Of a stretch of DNA of 64,000 bases, positions 12,720 through 25,899 are shown piece after piece; position 1 is the first letter of the stretch, and the number at the start of each line of letters is the position of its first letter. The DNA comes from Cenococcum geophilum 1.58 (lineage: Eukaryota; Ascomycota; Dothideomycetes; Gloniales; Gloniaceae), in the NCBI GenBank assembly GCA_001692895.1, contig KV748238.1:186001-250000 (forward strand), given 5' to 3'. Below the pieces are notes generated by a model. The model made no database searches. It had not been told where the DNA came from and saw only the letters and a list, made by a program, of their open reading frames with translations. The translations under genes were made by a program, and so were the position numbers.

Positions 12720-14600
12720 TAACTTTAAGCCAGAAAAGGATAAGAAAGACTACAGTATGTACCTAAGTATAAATTTAGGAGAAGTAAGAGACGCCTTATA
12801 GGTGGTGCTAAACGGCGTATAAGCTATCTCTCTTTGGGAAGATAAGCCTATAGTAAGTGGACCTTTTTATAGATATAGCTTATTCTAATTTAACTTCTAG
12901 ATTCCTATAAACCTTATATTTAATTTCCTACCCTAGTTAAAAATATACTAGGAGAGTCTTTCTCCCAACTTAATTGGCGTTAAGCACCTTTAGGGGTTAC
13001 TAAGATTCCTTAAAGACCATTTCGCGCCTATAACTAATAGTCTTCTACCGCTTCTAGACTATGGCGAAATTAATTTTAATCTCCTTTGGGCCTTATTTAA
13101 ACTAAATATGCACGTCCTTATGATTTGCGAAGGCTTAGATTAACTAAGATACCTTATATATGATTTAGGCAACTTTAAAACCTTACTTTTTAGCAAAAAG
13201 AGCTTTAAACTTAACTATTACTATTTCGGCTATAATGGGAAGGCGTTTAATGAGGTAAAAACCACCCTCTCTATTCCGGAATTCCGTTTAACTATAAAAA
13301 TTATATCTTTTAAAGTATTTTCACTAGAGCGTTATAAGAGACAAGCTAAGATAAAGCAGAATCTTATTAGTAATAGCCGGAAGTTTGTATCTTTAAGAGA
13401 CATTAACCACCGTAAATATAAAGGGATCGCGTTTTTCTAGACTAAAGATAGCCTGTTAAGATTTTCTATAAGCGGCCGCATTATAGTAGATATGATAGCA
13501 TTTTATTGTTAGAATCTTAACTATAGTAAGTAGCTAATCGCTATAGATGCGTATGGAATAAGCGTAATTAATTAAGGGACTAATTAGCAAGGGGACGTAA
13601 AGAATTAAGGTTTAGTTCCTAAGGAGATAGGAGATAATAAGTACCTAATCTATTTACTAACAGCCCTAGCCTTTAGTTTAGCAGATAAAAAATAGGGTTA
13701 GACTTTTTATATACTTTTTCTAGAGCTAGCGAATTATATATACTAATATAAGCACTAATAGGTGAATTTGCCGTCGCTAATATTAAGGATATTAAATCGA
13801 ATGCCTTAGCATTCAAGTCACTCGTAATTAAGGAGGATAAGAAAATAGTGCTTTAAGGACTTATAAAGAGCTACTAGTCTAGGTCCGGGAAATTAAAGTT
13901 TAATAATATAATTAAAGGGAAGGGGAAAGCCCTAGTTTTTTTGCTATAGTAAGTTTTTTAGTAAGGCATTGGCTGTTTTAAAGGCTAACCGTTTTAGTAG
14001 CCCACCTAGGGTAGGAAAGACATTAACAGCTAAAGCACTTGCCGAATCTTAGAGGAGACCCCTCTATATGGTTTATTCCCCTTTATAAATATATTTATAT
14101 ACCAGTTTAACTATAATAAGGCTTATACGGGAGACCTTAATATAGATCTAGCCTATTTAGAATAAAACCTAGCTCTAATAGTTAAGAACGTTTACCGCTA
14201 GAGCGCTATCCTTCTTCTAAATAAGGCCGATGTCTTTCTTATAGAAAGAACTTTAAATAATATCCAACGTAATAGCCTAGTATCCATTTCCTATAATAGA
14301 TGGAGTATTTCTAAGGCATTATATTTCTTATAATAAACAGGATTACCGTATTTAATGCAGCTATATAGAGCAGAATATATCTTATACTTAGATATAATGA
14401 GCTAAAGAGACCGGCAAGAGAAGGTATAGAAGACCTTCCTAAAGCAAGCCGATGCTGCTGCTAATATCTTTAAAAAAAGATATAGAGCGGCTTTTGGACT
14501 ATTAATTAAACGGAAGATAGGTAAGGCAATATTCGAGAAAGAGTTTTAAGGCTAGTGCTAATATACTATATTAAATTAAGAACACTATATAAATTAGTTA
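12720..14600 (+). pseudogene. DUF7025-type AAA ATPase, dead
   Basis: The plus strand reads as the fungal AAA ATPase family with a DUF7025 N-terminal region. Visible blocks: EINFNLLWALFKLNMHVL (about 13065), the FGYNGKAFNEV, SIPEFRLT and YKGIAFF blocks, and SISGRIIVDMIAFY (about 13460). The P-loop is at 14002-14022, reading PPRVGKT where PPGVGKT is expected (GGG to AGG), followed by LTAKALAES. Walker B is at 14211-14240, reading LLLNKADVFL where LLLDEADVFL is expected. A following block reads RNSLVSI. Loss of the Walker A glycine and both Walker B acidic residues, plus many Q/W-type stops, make it non-functional. The start cannot be fixed: similarity fades upstream of about 12720. The family is widespread in filamentous fungi with mostly unknown substrates. 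Confidence 0.82.
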
Positions 14601-14879
14601 TAGCTTAGCTAGGAGTAAGGGGGACAAACTTATATATAAGCATTTAGGCAAGGCCCTTACTTTAAATTAAGATTTTAAAAGTGACTTTAAAGGTACTAGA
14701 TTAGTTAAAAATATAAACTTATATGCATAGATTCGCTTACATACATATAGCATTAAATATCTTATAAATCTTATAGCTATAGCATTATTACTTACTGCTT
14801 TCTTAAAATTACTTACTTACTCCTATAATAATAAGGCCTATATAGTAGGCTATAGCGCGGGCGAATTGCTTATAATTCG

Positions 14880-15475
14880 GAAATAGGAGAACGGAAGCTG
14901 TAGGGCATTAGTTTCTATAAGGAATTAAAAGATATAAGGTAATAAAGAAGGTGGGTATTAATCCCTGTAAAGAACTATAAGCTATAAGAGATTAGTTTCT
15001 GTAGGGGAGTAGAAGAAATCGCCATTAGTTTCTATAGGGGAGTAAAAGCTATATAGGAGTAGGAGCTATAGGGTATAGTTCTTACAGGGTAGTAGAAGAT
15101 ATGGTTACTATATATAGGAATGGAATTTATAGGGGATTTATTCTATAGTAGAAGACGTAGCTAATAGTTTTTATAAGGGAGTAAAAGCCGTAGGGGAATA
15201 TAAGCTATAGGGGATTAGTTCCCATAGGGCGGTAGAATACGTAGGCATTAGCGCCTGTAGGGGATTTATTAGCGTAGGGGATTTATTAGTATAGGGGATT
15301 TGTTAGAGTAGGGGACTTAATCCTATAGGGAATTTTTTAGAGTAGGGGACTGGTTCCTATAGGGCGGCAAAACACATAGGCATTAGCTCCCGTAGGGGAT
15401 TTATTTAAGTAAGGGACTTATTTAAGTAGGGGATTGGTTAGAGTAGGGGGTTAATTCTCCTATAGCCTCTATTTA
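14880..15475. repeat. Degenerate minisatellite (taggggattagttcctatag-type units)
   Basis: About 600 bp of imperfect direct repeats follow the AAA ATPase remnant. The recurring core is gtagggga(t/c)t(g/t)a(g/t)t, alternating with tccctatagggcggtagaa-like spacers. Unit length varies at roughly 20-35 bp. In one plus-strand frame the repeats translate to recurring GDQFLQG or HQFLQG peptides, so the array could once have been a repetitive C-terminal extension, but the linking frame to the ATPase is not demonstrable. Confidence 0.7.
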
Positions 15476-15739
15476 GGCGGTATAAGGCAGCTTCTAATAG
15501 GCTAGAAAGTAGGTTACCTATTTTATAGAAATTTAAAGCCTATATAGAATAGTAGGGTATAGGGGCCTAATAATCTAGCGAAAGATTGGGTTATCTGCTT
15601 TTCTAGGTTTATTTAGCTTAGGTGACTTACCCTACGCTATTTTATATACGTTTTAACTAAGGCTACTTCCTAGCCCTAGCCGCCTAAATCTTTGCAAAAC
15701 TTTATCTTATATAGTGGAAGAATATAGAAAAATAAAATG

Positions 15740-17950
15740 TTATTTTATATACTCTGCTAACACCTCTAGATCCTTTTATGCTTATTAGAGAATCTCTTTT
15801 ATCTAGAAATAAAGCGCCCTATTTTCCTTCTCCCACCTTTTATCTATTAGGAAAACTACCTTCCACAGCCTATTAACCTACGGCTTTAGCGGTTAGTAGT
15901 AGGGTGTAAATACCTTAGCTATACGGTTAAGAAAGTGGCCTTCTCTACTTACTAGCCCTAATTTTAACTCAGTTAGCTTTATACTATTCTTATAGTTCTA
16001 ATACTTAAACTTAGTTAGACCGATATCTTTACCTAGCCCGTTATAGTATATATATATCTAGAAAAGCACCTAAAAGAACAGCTCTAGATTATGCCTAAAT
16101 AAGTATTTCTTACTAAAAAGCACTCTAATTGCTATAAACGCTCTTATGCTAGTCTTGCCCCGTGCTCCTAAAGATCCTTCTTACTTCTCTTTAATTGCAA
16201 GATTGAAGTTAATTAAGAATGCCGGCTAAGAAGGATTATTGTCTTCCTTGTTTATTATAAGGTTGCCTATTAAAATGTTATATTAGATAATGCCGGCCTA
16301 CGTATATAAAGACTTATATCCTTTAATGCCACCCTTTAGTGCAGTAAGTATTATAGCCCAAGAGCTTGCCTTATAAAGAGGCTTTTTATAATTACTAGTA
16401 ATAACACATTAATATACGCAATTCTGCTTAATAGGGCGCTTAGTTAGAGAGGTTAAATATAGGCGCTTGCCGGGCGGTAATGGGGCGCTATAACTAGAAG
16501 ACCTCTTTCTGCTAGAACTTTAACCTTTTCTTATACTGCCTTACACTCCAGCTAGTCTTAGAGGCATTATTAAGCCTTCTAGCTTATAGTTTATCGCTTT
16601 AGTAATATCTAACCCCTTATAGATATTAAAGATATTATTATCTTGTCTACCTATATAAATAGTCCCATAGTAATAGTACCTAGCTATATTAACTACTCCT
16701 TTCTCTACTACCTTATATAGTAGTTTGCCTTCTTCCTCGCGCTCTAGGTACTACTATAAGTCTTTAATAATAAGGGGTATTTTAGAGGTATCCCCCTTAT
16801 GGTATACTTTCTAGCAAGTAGTTGCTTAGCTAGTAATACAGCATGCCTATTTTATAAGTTCGTTAAGGATAAAACACTTAGTCTAATTATTACGCACAAC
16901 TTTAATATATCGTTTGCTATTTAATATTAGAATAGTAGGGTTAAACCTAAGCTGCTTTTTATTTATCTAGAGAAATCCTAACATTGCTTTAGTAAATTAT
17001 AGTCCGTCTTTATTAATATTAAATAGTAATAATACGATGCCTCCTACCTAGTTATACTCCTATAGCTATATAATAAATCTATAAAGGGTAAAGCCTAGAA
17101 TAAAGCGATAAGTGTTCTAAGTGGTAAAGACTTCTTTTATATATTTTCCTAAATTAAACTATGCCTATAAGGCTATATTAGTGTTTAGATTACTCTTTAG
17201 CTCTCTTAGTATAAGTATATACGACTAATAGCATTAAGAGCTTTTGCTAGCTATTAGATTATCCATAAAACTAATATTTAGCTTTTGCTTTACTATAAAC
17301 CCTTATAAAGGCTGCTTAGTATATACGATAAGCGTTTATTATATCTTTAGGGCGGACCTATACTCCTCTATAAAGCCTAAAAATAATTTAATTAGGTTAT
17401 TAAACCACTCTAGGATATTATCTTACTCTACACTTTTAGGCCAGTTATACCAGCCGCCCTTAGCGTATAGTAGATTGTCCCCTTCCTTACATTTTTTAAA
17501 AACGGTAGCGCTTACCTCTTTAAGACCTTCTACTCCCCTAAAGAATGCTTTATATAATCCAGGAATCCCTATATAAAGAGGGCCTAGCTCTTCCTTTAGA
17601 ACATAATCCACATATTTCCTATATTTAGACGAGTTAGTAAAGCTGCTTATATTACGCAGATATGGGGTTTATTAAATATAGAATAGCAGTAGTTAGGGGG
17701 GAGGCGTAGACTTTATAATAGTAGCGTACACCTTTTTCTAAATAACTTCGTTAGATTTAATCCGGAGGATTGTATTTAAAAGAGGCAGGAACCGTTTAAC
17801 GTTAAAGTCGTTAAAATTAACTGCTAAATTAAGTCTTAACAGATTACTAAGGAGGTTTTTATTGCCGCAGTTAGATAGTAATAAATAAGAAGTAGAAAGG
17901 CTCTATAAAGTAAGTATTAAATTAAGCAAAATATCCTTTAGTCCTATAAG
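15740..17950 (-). pseudogene. FunK1 fungal protein kinase-like gene, dead
   Basis: Read on the minus strand, the order matches the fungal FunK1 kinase family. N-terminal region (about 17850-17420): NFNDFNVKRFLPLLNTIL, then YVLKEELGPLYIGIPG and KKCKEGDNLLYAKGGW. Middle (about 17000-16750): LRFNPTILILN, ITS-ATTCQKVYHKGDTSKIP and GVVNIARYYYYGTIYVG, followed by an SRKRSSS linker. Catalytic region (16430-16150): NILIGNLIINKEDNNPSQ and AFLINFNLAIKE, then GARGKTSIRAFIAIRVLF. Catalytic-loop and metal-binding aspartates read as N (YNIL where RDI is expected, INFNLA where IDLDLA is expected). The stretch 17423-17611 happens to remain open (62 codons) but is only a fragment. Length over 2 kb fits a full-length FunK1 gene (600-750 residues). 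Its target is unknown; the family is lineage-expanded in Pezizomycotina. Confidence 0.88.
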
Positions 17951-19130
17951 CGTTAGATAAAAACCTATAATAGATCTATTAATAGTTACCTTTATTACCT
18001 ATCTAGTGTAACGAGTTTAAAGAGCTAGGGATGCCCAGATCCTAATAAGTTAAGTTAAATAAATTATAAAAGTTATTTAGCCCTTCCTTAATAGGCTTTA
18101 TTTTTAATCTAAAGAGATTCGCTATTGTGGGTAGGCGCACTAAGAGCTACGTCGGGAGGGCTAATATAGCAGGTGGGTAGGCAAGTAAGGGGGGATTAAA
18201 GAGACCAGCATATAAGGATGGTATAATAGTAGAGAAGTAAATAAGTATAGGGAGGTTAAATATACGTTAGGCGCGTCTTAAAATAAGGGAATAGCGAAAG
18301 AGGAAAGTATAAGGGAAAAAGTAAAGTGCGAGCGGAACACGAGGAGGATTTAAAGGTTAGGTGTAAAAAAGTTAAGCTAATCTAACGTGGCTTAGACTAA
18401 GGCTTTATAGGGCTTAGTTAAATACTAAGCTATAATAACCTAAAGTATAGGAATATTATTTATAGTCTTAGTTGTATAGGTTAAAAATATAGTGCGTATA
18501 TAGGGTTCCGGTATTATTAAAAAGTTATAGGCAGTATTTATTAGTAATTATAGTTATTGGCTTTTAGTTTATTCCGTAACGCGTAAGGCTTAAATAAAGT
18601 AAGGCTCTAATATAGCGATGCTAAAAGGCACTAGGTAAGGTACAGCTAGCGACAATAGGTTAATTATTAGGTTAGTTGTATAAGTACCTATAATTAATTA
18701 CATGGCTAATCCTAAAATGAGCTAAACCTAATATACTAAATATAGATATAGCTAACCCTATTTTATAGCGCTTAATTGACCTATTTCCTATAACTAGGAT
18801 CTAGTTCTTAAAACCAGATCCTTTTTTAGGATCGCGCCCTTTTTATAGTAGTTAATTAGTCTACTTTATAAACCTAAATTAGAATCTTAGTTTTAGAATT
18901 AGATTCTATTCCTAAAATTATAACTTAAGCTATAACTAAAAATAGCTCCTCTCTTTCAAAACCGTTAAACCGCTTAGCTTAACGCTATACCCTTTTAGCT
19001 ATATTTAGTACGTTTAGCTTAAAATTAGAATAAAATAGAGTCTTTAAAATTAGATCTAGTTCTTAGAATAAGATCCTATTTTTAAAGTTATAACTTAGGC
19101 CAATATTAAGAGAGATATTCTATATTTATT
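17950..19130. other. A+T-rich non-coding stretch with imperfect direct repeats
   Basis: No gene seen. Between about 18780 and 19100 an imperfect repeat recurs: ctagttctta-a-ccagatcc, then tagattctattcctaaaatt, then ctagttcttagaataagatc, each followed by a ttataactta(a/g)gc motif. The copies are too mutated to set a period. Confidence 0.45.
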
Positions 19131-22100
19131 CTTAATATTCCCACCTTATTAATATAAAATTTAAAGTTAACCTATACCCTAGTTACCTATAAAAACGCTA
19201 AAGACTTTAATACCTTAACTTTAATTCTTTATAGAGGATCAAGCGAGTTACGGGGTAGCTAACTTATCGCTACTAAGCATATAAAGGTGGAGGACTTTAC
19301 TATAAGCGAGTTCTTAACTTTAATTTAATATATATGCAAATAATAATAAGATACTCTTAATATAAAAGCAACTAAATAGAAAAACAATACTAAGCTAAAG
19401 AAATCCTAATTGGCGCCTTAATTCTTAACACCAGAAAATAAGAATATAATTACGAAAATCTTTTCTTATAAGAAATTTCTTATTTCTTTAGCTTCTTAAA
19501 GGCTCTATCTACGGTATAATCTACCTTTCTTTTACGTGTCTCTCTTCTTAATAGATCTAAATAATTATCTAGCGCCTCTTCTAGTTAGTCTCTTTACTTA
19601 TATAGTTTACCCTTCTAAGCTATCTCTATTATAATATCTTTAAGCAGTTTATATATCCTAGTATAACGATAGAGGTAATGTGGGTTCTTAGTATAATATA
19701 ATATAAGTTTCTTATACGGTATACCCGCGGGTAAAACCTAGGTAGGATACTAGTATACTACTATAATAGGACTATATATAGATACAACTGATCTATATTT
19801 AGGGTTTTAGAAACGCTTTAAGTCCTCTATTATATAGTAAGTTAGCAACTACAATAAGAGATACTTTAGTTATCCGTCTAAAATTATAGTATCGGAAATT
19901 ATTAATACTTTAGAGGGGAGATATATCTCTAAGGAAGTTTATATAATTAGCTAAACTATTCTCTACTTAACTATTAGTATTGCTAAAAAATATATAGGTA
20001 TTTTATAAATATACCTGGAGGTACTAGCAAACCTTTAATATGGCCCTCTTTTAGTTAAGGTAAGTCTATTTTAGCCTCGCTATGGCTCTCTATTAGCTTA
20101 GGTAAGACTATTTTAGTTTTACTGCGGCCTTTTAGGCTCTTAAGGTAATTAACGTATATTTCCGTATCCTCTTATATATTACCCTCCGTATTATCGTTAA
20201 TTTTATAAGAGTTAACCTTATTAGGTGTTTAAGTAGGCGTATAAGGTATCTATTTCTATATAGGGTCGGAAAGCTATAATTATTTCCTCTCCCTGCTAGC
20301 AGATGCTATATTTTTGTTATTAATGCGATTTTAAAATAATTTAAGGTTTCTAGTAAGTTAATAAACAGGTATATTATCTTTAGGGCAATAGCATATTATA
20401 ATATTTTTATAAGTACCGATTAAGGACCTATAGGTTATATTAGCAACGTATTTAAGCTTAGTTAAGGTAATATATATAATATCTAGTATTCTTATAGAGA
20501 TATTAAGGGATATATAGTTAAGAGGTTAAATTTAAAGGTAAGTTAAATTAATAGTATATAAAAACTAGGAGTATAATATTTATATTCCATTCCTCTCTTA
20601 GGGCGGAGTTAGGACAGAAGGTAGAAGGGAAAGGCGGAGTATACTAGCCGCCCTTTTCTACTTTATATAGTGTCTATAGTACAATATTTAGTAGCTGTAA
20701 TTACTCTTAGCTTATATATCGTCTGCGCCCGAGATTATAGGTACCTAAAGTAATCTACAAGGCATTATTAGGGGTAGCTATTGGCTAAGCTGCTACTAAA
20801 CTTAAATAGCTAACGATCCCTAACGGACGCCGTATACCTTAGTAGGGTTTAGAAGCGTTTGTATAAAGTTATAAACTAGAATTAAAAGTTAACAATAACC
20901 CCTAATAACGCCTCTTTTAGCAGAAATAGCATTATATAATCTACTTTTAACGCCTATCCTTCCCGGGGTAAGATACTGCCTAAGTAGTAAACTTATCCTA
21001 GCCAGTTAATCTTATATATTAACCCCCTTATCTATAGTAAAGGAGCTATTAGTACCTCTAGGGTAGTTTAATTGCTATTCTAGCTAAGCCCTTTATAAGC
21101 GCTCCGCCTTATATAGGTAGTAATTAACTTTTATTAATCTACCTTGCATTAGGGGAGATCTTTTATTTAAGGTGCTAAGCAGCCGGTACTTAGAGGTCTA
21201 TAGACATATTCTATATCCTAACAACATTAACTATAATTTCTCCTTAAGTAATATCTGTAACCCTAAGTACCTACAAGCGCAGCGTCCCTAAATTGTTAGC
21301 TAGTAAGTAGGCGTTTATAGATAGAGAAACCGACTTTAAAGATGACGGTAATGTAGAGGCGTTAACTAGTTAGGAAAGTAACTTTAGTAATAAGGATTAA
21401 GAATAGGACGCAGAGATATTATATAACAGAGAAAATAGTTTTAGCACTAAAGATTAAAAAATAGGGGTAGATAGTAATAAAGAGATATTAAGCGATAAGG
21501 CTATATAGGCGACGGTTAGATACAGTGGCCTTAGCTTTATAGTCTTAAATCTATAAGTATAAGATATAAATATAAAGAAGATTTCTAATAAAAGCTAGTA
21601 AAAGGGTTAAAACTTTAGCTACTTTTTATTTAGCCTATCGCGAAATAAAATAATATTTTACTATTCCTACTAGAGTCTTTACCTGCTTGACTTATAGCGA
21701 GCTATAAAGTATTTATAATAATCTATACTTTTACTTAGATAAATTTATTTACTACCTTAAAAGTAATAATAGAAGGAAAATCTATATTAATAACCTAGGA
21801 TTTTTTGAATTTCTTATAGACCTGGGACGTATACTACCTTAGTAACTATTAGTTGTGTTTAAGACTATAGTACTTATAAATTTATATCTTAAGGATATAA
21901 ATATATTTTTTTATAGTGTTTTCTTTTTATTTAAATTATTTCTCTACTTATAGTATATAGCGGTCGTTTATCTATTCCGGTATAGTAGGGAGGGGTAGTT
22001 AGATTACGCGAGAGGGCTTAAACTTATGGTTATGCTTATAGGGCTGTTTATATAGGAACTTCTTTAATATTTCTAGATTTAGGACTTATATATTTCTTTT

Positions 22101-22150
22101 TTTTATAATTCTAGTATTTTCCTAATATTTGCTTTCTATTTATATACTAG
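19130..22150. other. Unassigned coding-like remnants
   Basis: Two overlapping readings look protein-like and neither could be identified. One is on the minus strand near 19900-19430 (VLPAGIPYKKLILYYTKNP, then HYLYRYTRIYKLLKDIIIE, then LDLLRRETRKRKVDYTVDRA), basic and probably helical. The other is on the plus strand near 19150-19450. A plus-strand acidic stretch follows at 21310-21520 (NFSNKDQEQDAEILYN). The rest is stop-rich. Confidence 0.35.
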
Positions 22151-22189
22151 GCATTAATAAAGGGCGCTAGGTTAGATCACCCTACTTAT

Positions 22190-22640
22190 ATAATCACTCT
22201 ACTTATATAATTACTCTACTTGCACAATTGCCCAGCTCGCATAATTACCTAGTTTGCACGATTACCTAGCTTGTATAATTACCTAGCTCGTATAATTACC
22301 TAGCTCGCATAATTACCCAGTTCGCACGATTGCCCAGCTTGTATAATTACCTAGCTCGTAGGATTACCTAGCTCCTATAAGCACTATGCTCGCACGGTTA
22401 CCTAGCTCGCATAATTATCTAACTCGTAAGATCGCCTAGCTCCCACAAGCATCTAGCTCGCACGATTACCTAGTTTACACAATCGCCCAGCTCGCACAAT
22501 TACCTAGCTTATAGGATTTCCCAGCTCCTACGAGCACTATGCTTGTACGATTACCTAGCTTGTAGGATTGGCTAGCTCCTATAAGCATTCAGCTTATACA
22601 ATCGCCTAGCTTGTAGGATTAAAGCCGCGAAGTTATTAAA
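22190..22640. repeat. 17-bp minisatellite (cctagctcgtataatta)
   Basis: About 25 units of a 17-bp motif, cctagctcg(t/c)a(t/g)(a/g)att(a/g), run head to tail. Between 22360 and 22600 a related longer unit containing cctataagcactatgct is interspersed. Flanks carry a second level of repetition: gagggcgctaggttaga occurs at about 22160, 22680 and 22810, and an aaagccgc(g/a) block occurs before the second and third, so the array sits inside a larger duplicated unit. Confidence 0.85.
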
Positions 22641-25600
22641 CCTATTAATACCCTATTTATACGCTAGGTATTAATTAGAGGGCGCTAGGTTAGACTATTA
22701 TACTTGTACAATTACCTACCTTATAGGATCCCCTAGCTCCTACGACCTCCTAGCTTATAAAACTAAAGCCGCAGCCGTTAAATCCGTTAAGACCCTAGCT
22801 ACACATTTAGAGGGCGCTACGCCTAACTACCTAGCTCGCTCTTTTTATAGAATTCCTTAATTAATTAATAGTGCCTATTCGGAAAATGTTTCCCAATCTC
22901 TCTCTATAACAGAAATTTCTTATTACGCAATTCTACGAGGAGATTCTCTTCCTTAACTGTCTATGCCGGCTTATTAACGCGAAAAATAACGTTATAATGG
23001 CGCTGGTATGCACCCCATGTTCTCCCTAGTAGAGCTTTTATAATATTATCCTATAATAAAACTATAAGTAATACCTAGTGACCTAGCTCTATAAGGGTAT
23101 TATCTTCATTAGGTATCCATACGCTGGTTTTAGGCTTTAGCTCCTATAAGCCTATATTTATAATAACAATCTTTAAAAAAATATTAGTAAAGCTATTAGA
23201 AGTTATATCTAAGAAAAGAAACTAACTGGCGATATACGCTAAAACTCTATATCTAGGTTATAGTGTTATAAGCAATCCTATATATTACTTAACCTAGTAA
23301 ATATAAGTAATATATAGCCCTAGTAGGATAAGGCATAAGATATATATAGTTAGGTACATCTCTGAAATTTAAGCTAGTAAATGCGGTACCTATTTAGTAA
23401 TATTTATAAATAAAAACCGCTCCTGCCTTAAATAGTATATAATAGCTTTATCTTCCTTTGTCTATTTACCGCTTACTCTAGTATTAAGAAAAAGGCTATA
23501 ATATTTCTACTTATAACCTAATATTAGTCTATTAAGTTTAGACAAAATACTATCCTAACCATTACCATCCTTAAAAGTCGTGTTTATTAACTTAGATTGT
23601 TTATTAATTAACTAAGACCCATATACGGATGCTAAGGGCCCATTATTTATATAAAGGCCAGTTAAGTTACACCTTATAAAGTATTAGTAGAGTTTTACCA
23701 GGGAAAGACTAATAGTGTAAACTAATAGTCTAGGTGGTTTTTAGAGAGCTAAGTTAATTAATATTAAGCGGGTAATTGGTGCTAGTAGCTCTGGATTAAC
23801 TATTATTAATAAGACCCTTGCTAAACGCTAGACTAGTTACTCTCCTTAACTTATTAGGAATATCTATAAAGTAAGCTTCGTTATCTAAATTAATAGGTTT
23901 TATTAACATTAAAAATAATAGTAATAGATTGCATTACTAGAGCGATTAATTAAAGTGTATCTTATATTAAAACTGTAATAGGTATAGTAGGAGCGTTGGC
24001 AGTAATTAGGAGGATATTTAGCGGAACGTACCTATTTAATAAAGTACTAGGCGGCTGATAAATATAATAACGCCACCGGTATGGCTCCTCCTTAATGCAC
24101 AAGCGCTGCAATTTTAAGAATTTAAGGCGTATATATATAAATTTACACTATAGTGTAAGCAGATTTATACAGAGACTAGAGGACCAATCTTAATTATATA
24201 CTGAAATCTTAACTCTAAGCTAAATATAAATAACTACTATTAAAGTCCATAATATTAACGAGTTAATATAGCTAACTAAATTTAACGGAATATAGTAAGT
24301 TTTATGATAAAGTAGGGTAATTATTATAGGCTTATAACAAAGAGCGAGATATAAAGCTAGAATAAGCCCTTTAGAACGTAAAAAGAACTAGTAAGCCGAT
24401 TAAAGGCAAATATAGGGTTAGGGTACTTAGAGAGGCACTAAATAGTATTATTATGCAGAAGGCGGAAGCGGAGATTAGTGGCGTTAGCCGGTTTTATATT
24501 GCTAGCGGTTAATTAGGTTAACGTAGTTAATATAATTAATAGGGTTAACGGAGTTGATGGGGTTAATAGCCCCGCCTTAGTAGGCGGCACTCGCCTAGCG
24601 ACACCAAACTTCTTATTTTAACGCCACTACGTATAATAAGTCTTACTACTAGGTCTAAAGCTAGTAATATATAAGCTGTTGCCGGATATTCCAAAACTTA
24701 ATAAAAGCAGTTTCTGGTAAGTAGGGATATAAGTATAGCCTTAACTTTTAATAATAAAGATCGGCAGATACTTATATAGGAGGAAGCTAAATAACTTCGC
24801 TTATTATATCTAACACGCTTTACTTAGTTTAAGATTCCTATAGACAAATAGAAGGAGCTTCTAGAGCGTTTAAATAACCTACTAGCGGCTAAGAATATAC
24901 CTAAGGTAGCTACTAAAGTCCTTAATTAGCGTATAGTATAAGCCGTTAAAAAAGCCTATTGTTAGTTCCACTATATTACGGCTAAGACACTTATACTAAT
25001 TTATGTTTAGCTTTATTAAATATAGCGCCTAGGGAGGAAGTAAGCGAATTAAGTTAATTAACTAATTGACCCTAGGCATTAACTAAGCTATATAACCCTA
25101 TAAGAGATATAGGATAAGTGACCTATATATTATAGGCCCTATAAGGTATAAGAGTAGGACTAATAGAGGGATATTACTTAGAAAAGTTGTTTTAGTTTTC
25201 TAAGTGGTTTATATATTAACGCTAGTAGCGCCCCCGCTTTTAAGTCTTCTTACTTAAAGAGGCTTATTTATACCAGACTTTATTAAAGATATTAGGCTTT
25301 TAAAGGGTTAATAGGGAGGTAAAAAGCTAGATAGAAAACGTTTACGTTAGTGTTAGTTTATGCTTAGTGTTAAGACCGATACTATAGAAACCGGCAAATT
25401 TACTTAGCGATCTTAACTATTAAGTATTTTTATTCCCTAAGCTACTTCTTAAGCCTATTAGTCCCCTAAAAATCTCATTTTCTCTAATAAGAAGCCCCCA
25501 CGCCGCACTAATAACGCCTCTTATTATATAAGGCATCCCTTTAGCACGTATATAGGCCGTAGTCTTTAATATATTAATTACCGATCTTTTTAAACCACGC

Positions 25601-25880
25601 TAGGATATATAAGTAGTTATCCTTAGTAAGGATAATATGCACGCCTAGGATTATTGGAAGCCCGCTATAGATATATTTATACTAGCTTCTTACCTAATTT
25701 AAAGCTTTAGATAAAGTAGCCTCCTACTATATTACCTATAGTCGCATCCTATTCTAAATCTAAATAAATTAATATTGCTATTCGCCTAGTCTACCTTATC
25801 TTAATAGAGAAGCTAGACGCAGTGTCTATAACTATAGTTTAAAATTTAGGCGTAAAGATTATAGAGGAACCTTCTAATTA
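22640..25880. other. Unassigned degenerate sequence
   Basis: No identified gene. 24810-25330 on the plus strand has a protein-like reading (KELLERLNNLLAAKNIPK, then VATKVLN, then hydrophobic runs) with stops at Q/W positions. A short direct repeat of ggttaac/gagttgatggggttaat type lies at 24510-24570. Confidence 0.35.
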
Positions 25881-25899
25881 ACTAATTATTCGTTTATAC

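Noticed and set aside
17244..17576. 110-codon plus-strand frame
   Set aside because: Lies antisense to the FunK1 pseudogene, which has family-level similarity on the minus strand.
22190..22640. CRISPR-like array
   Set aside because: Units are directly adjacent 17-mers without unique spacers, and the sequence is fungal in character.
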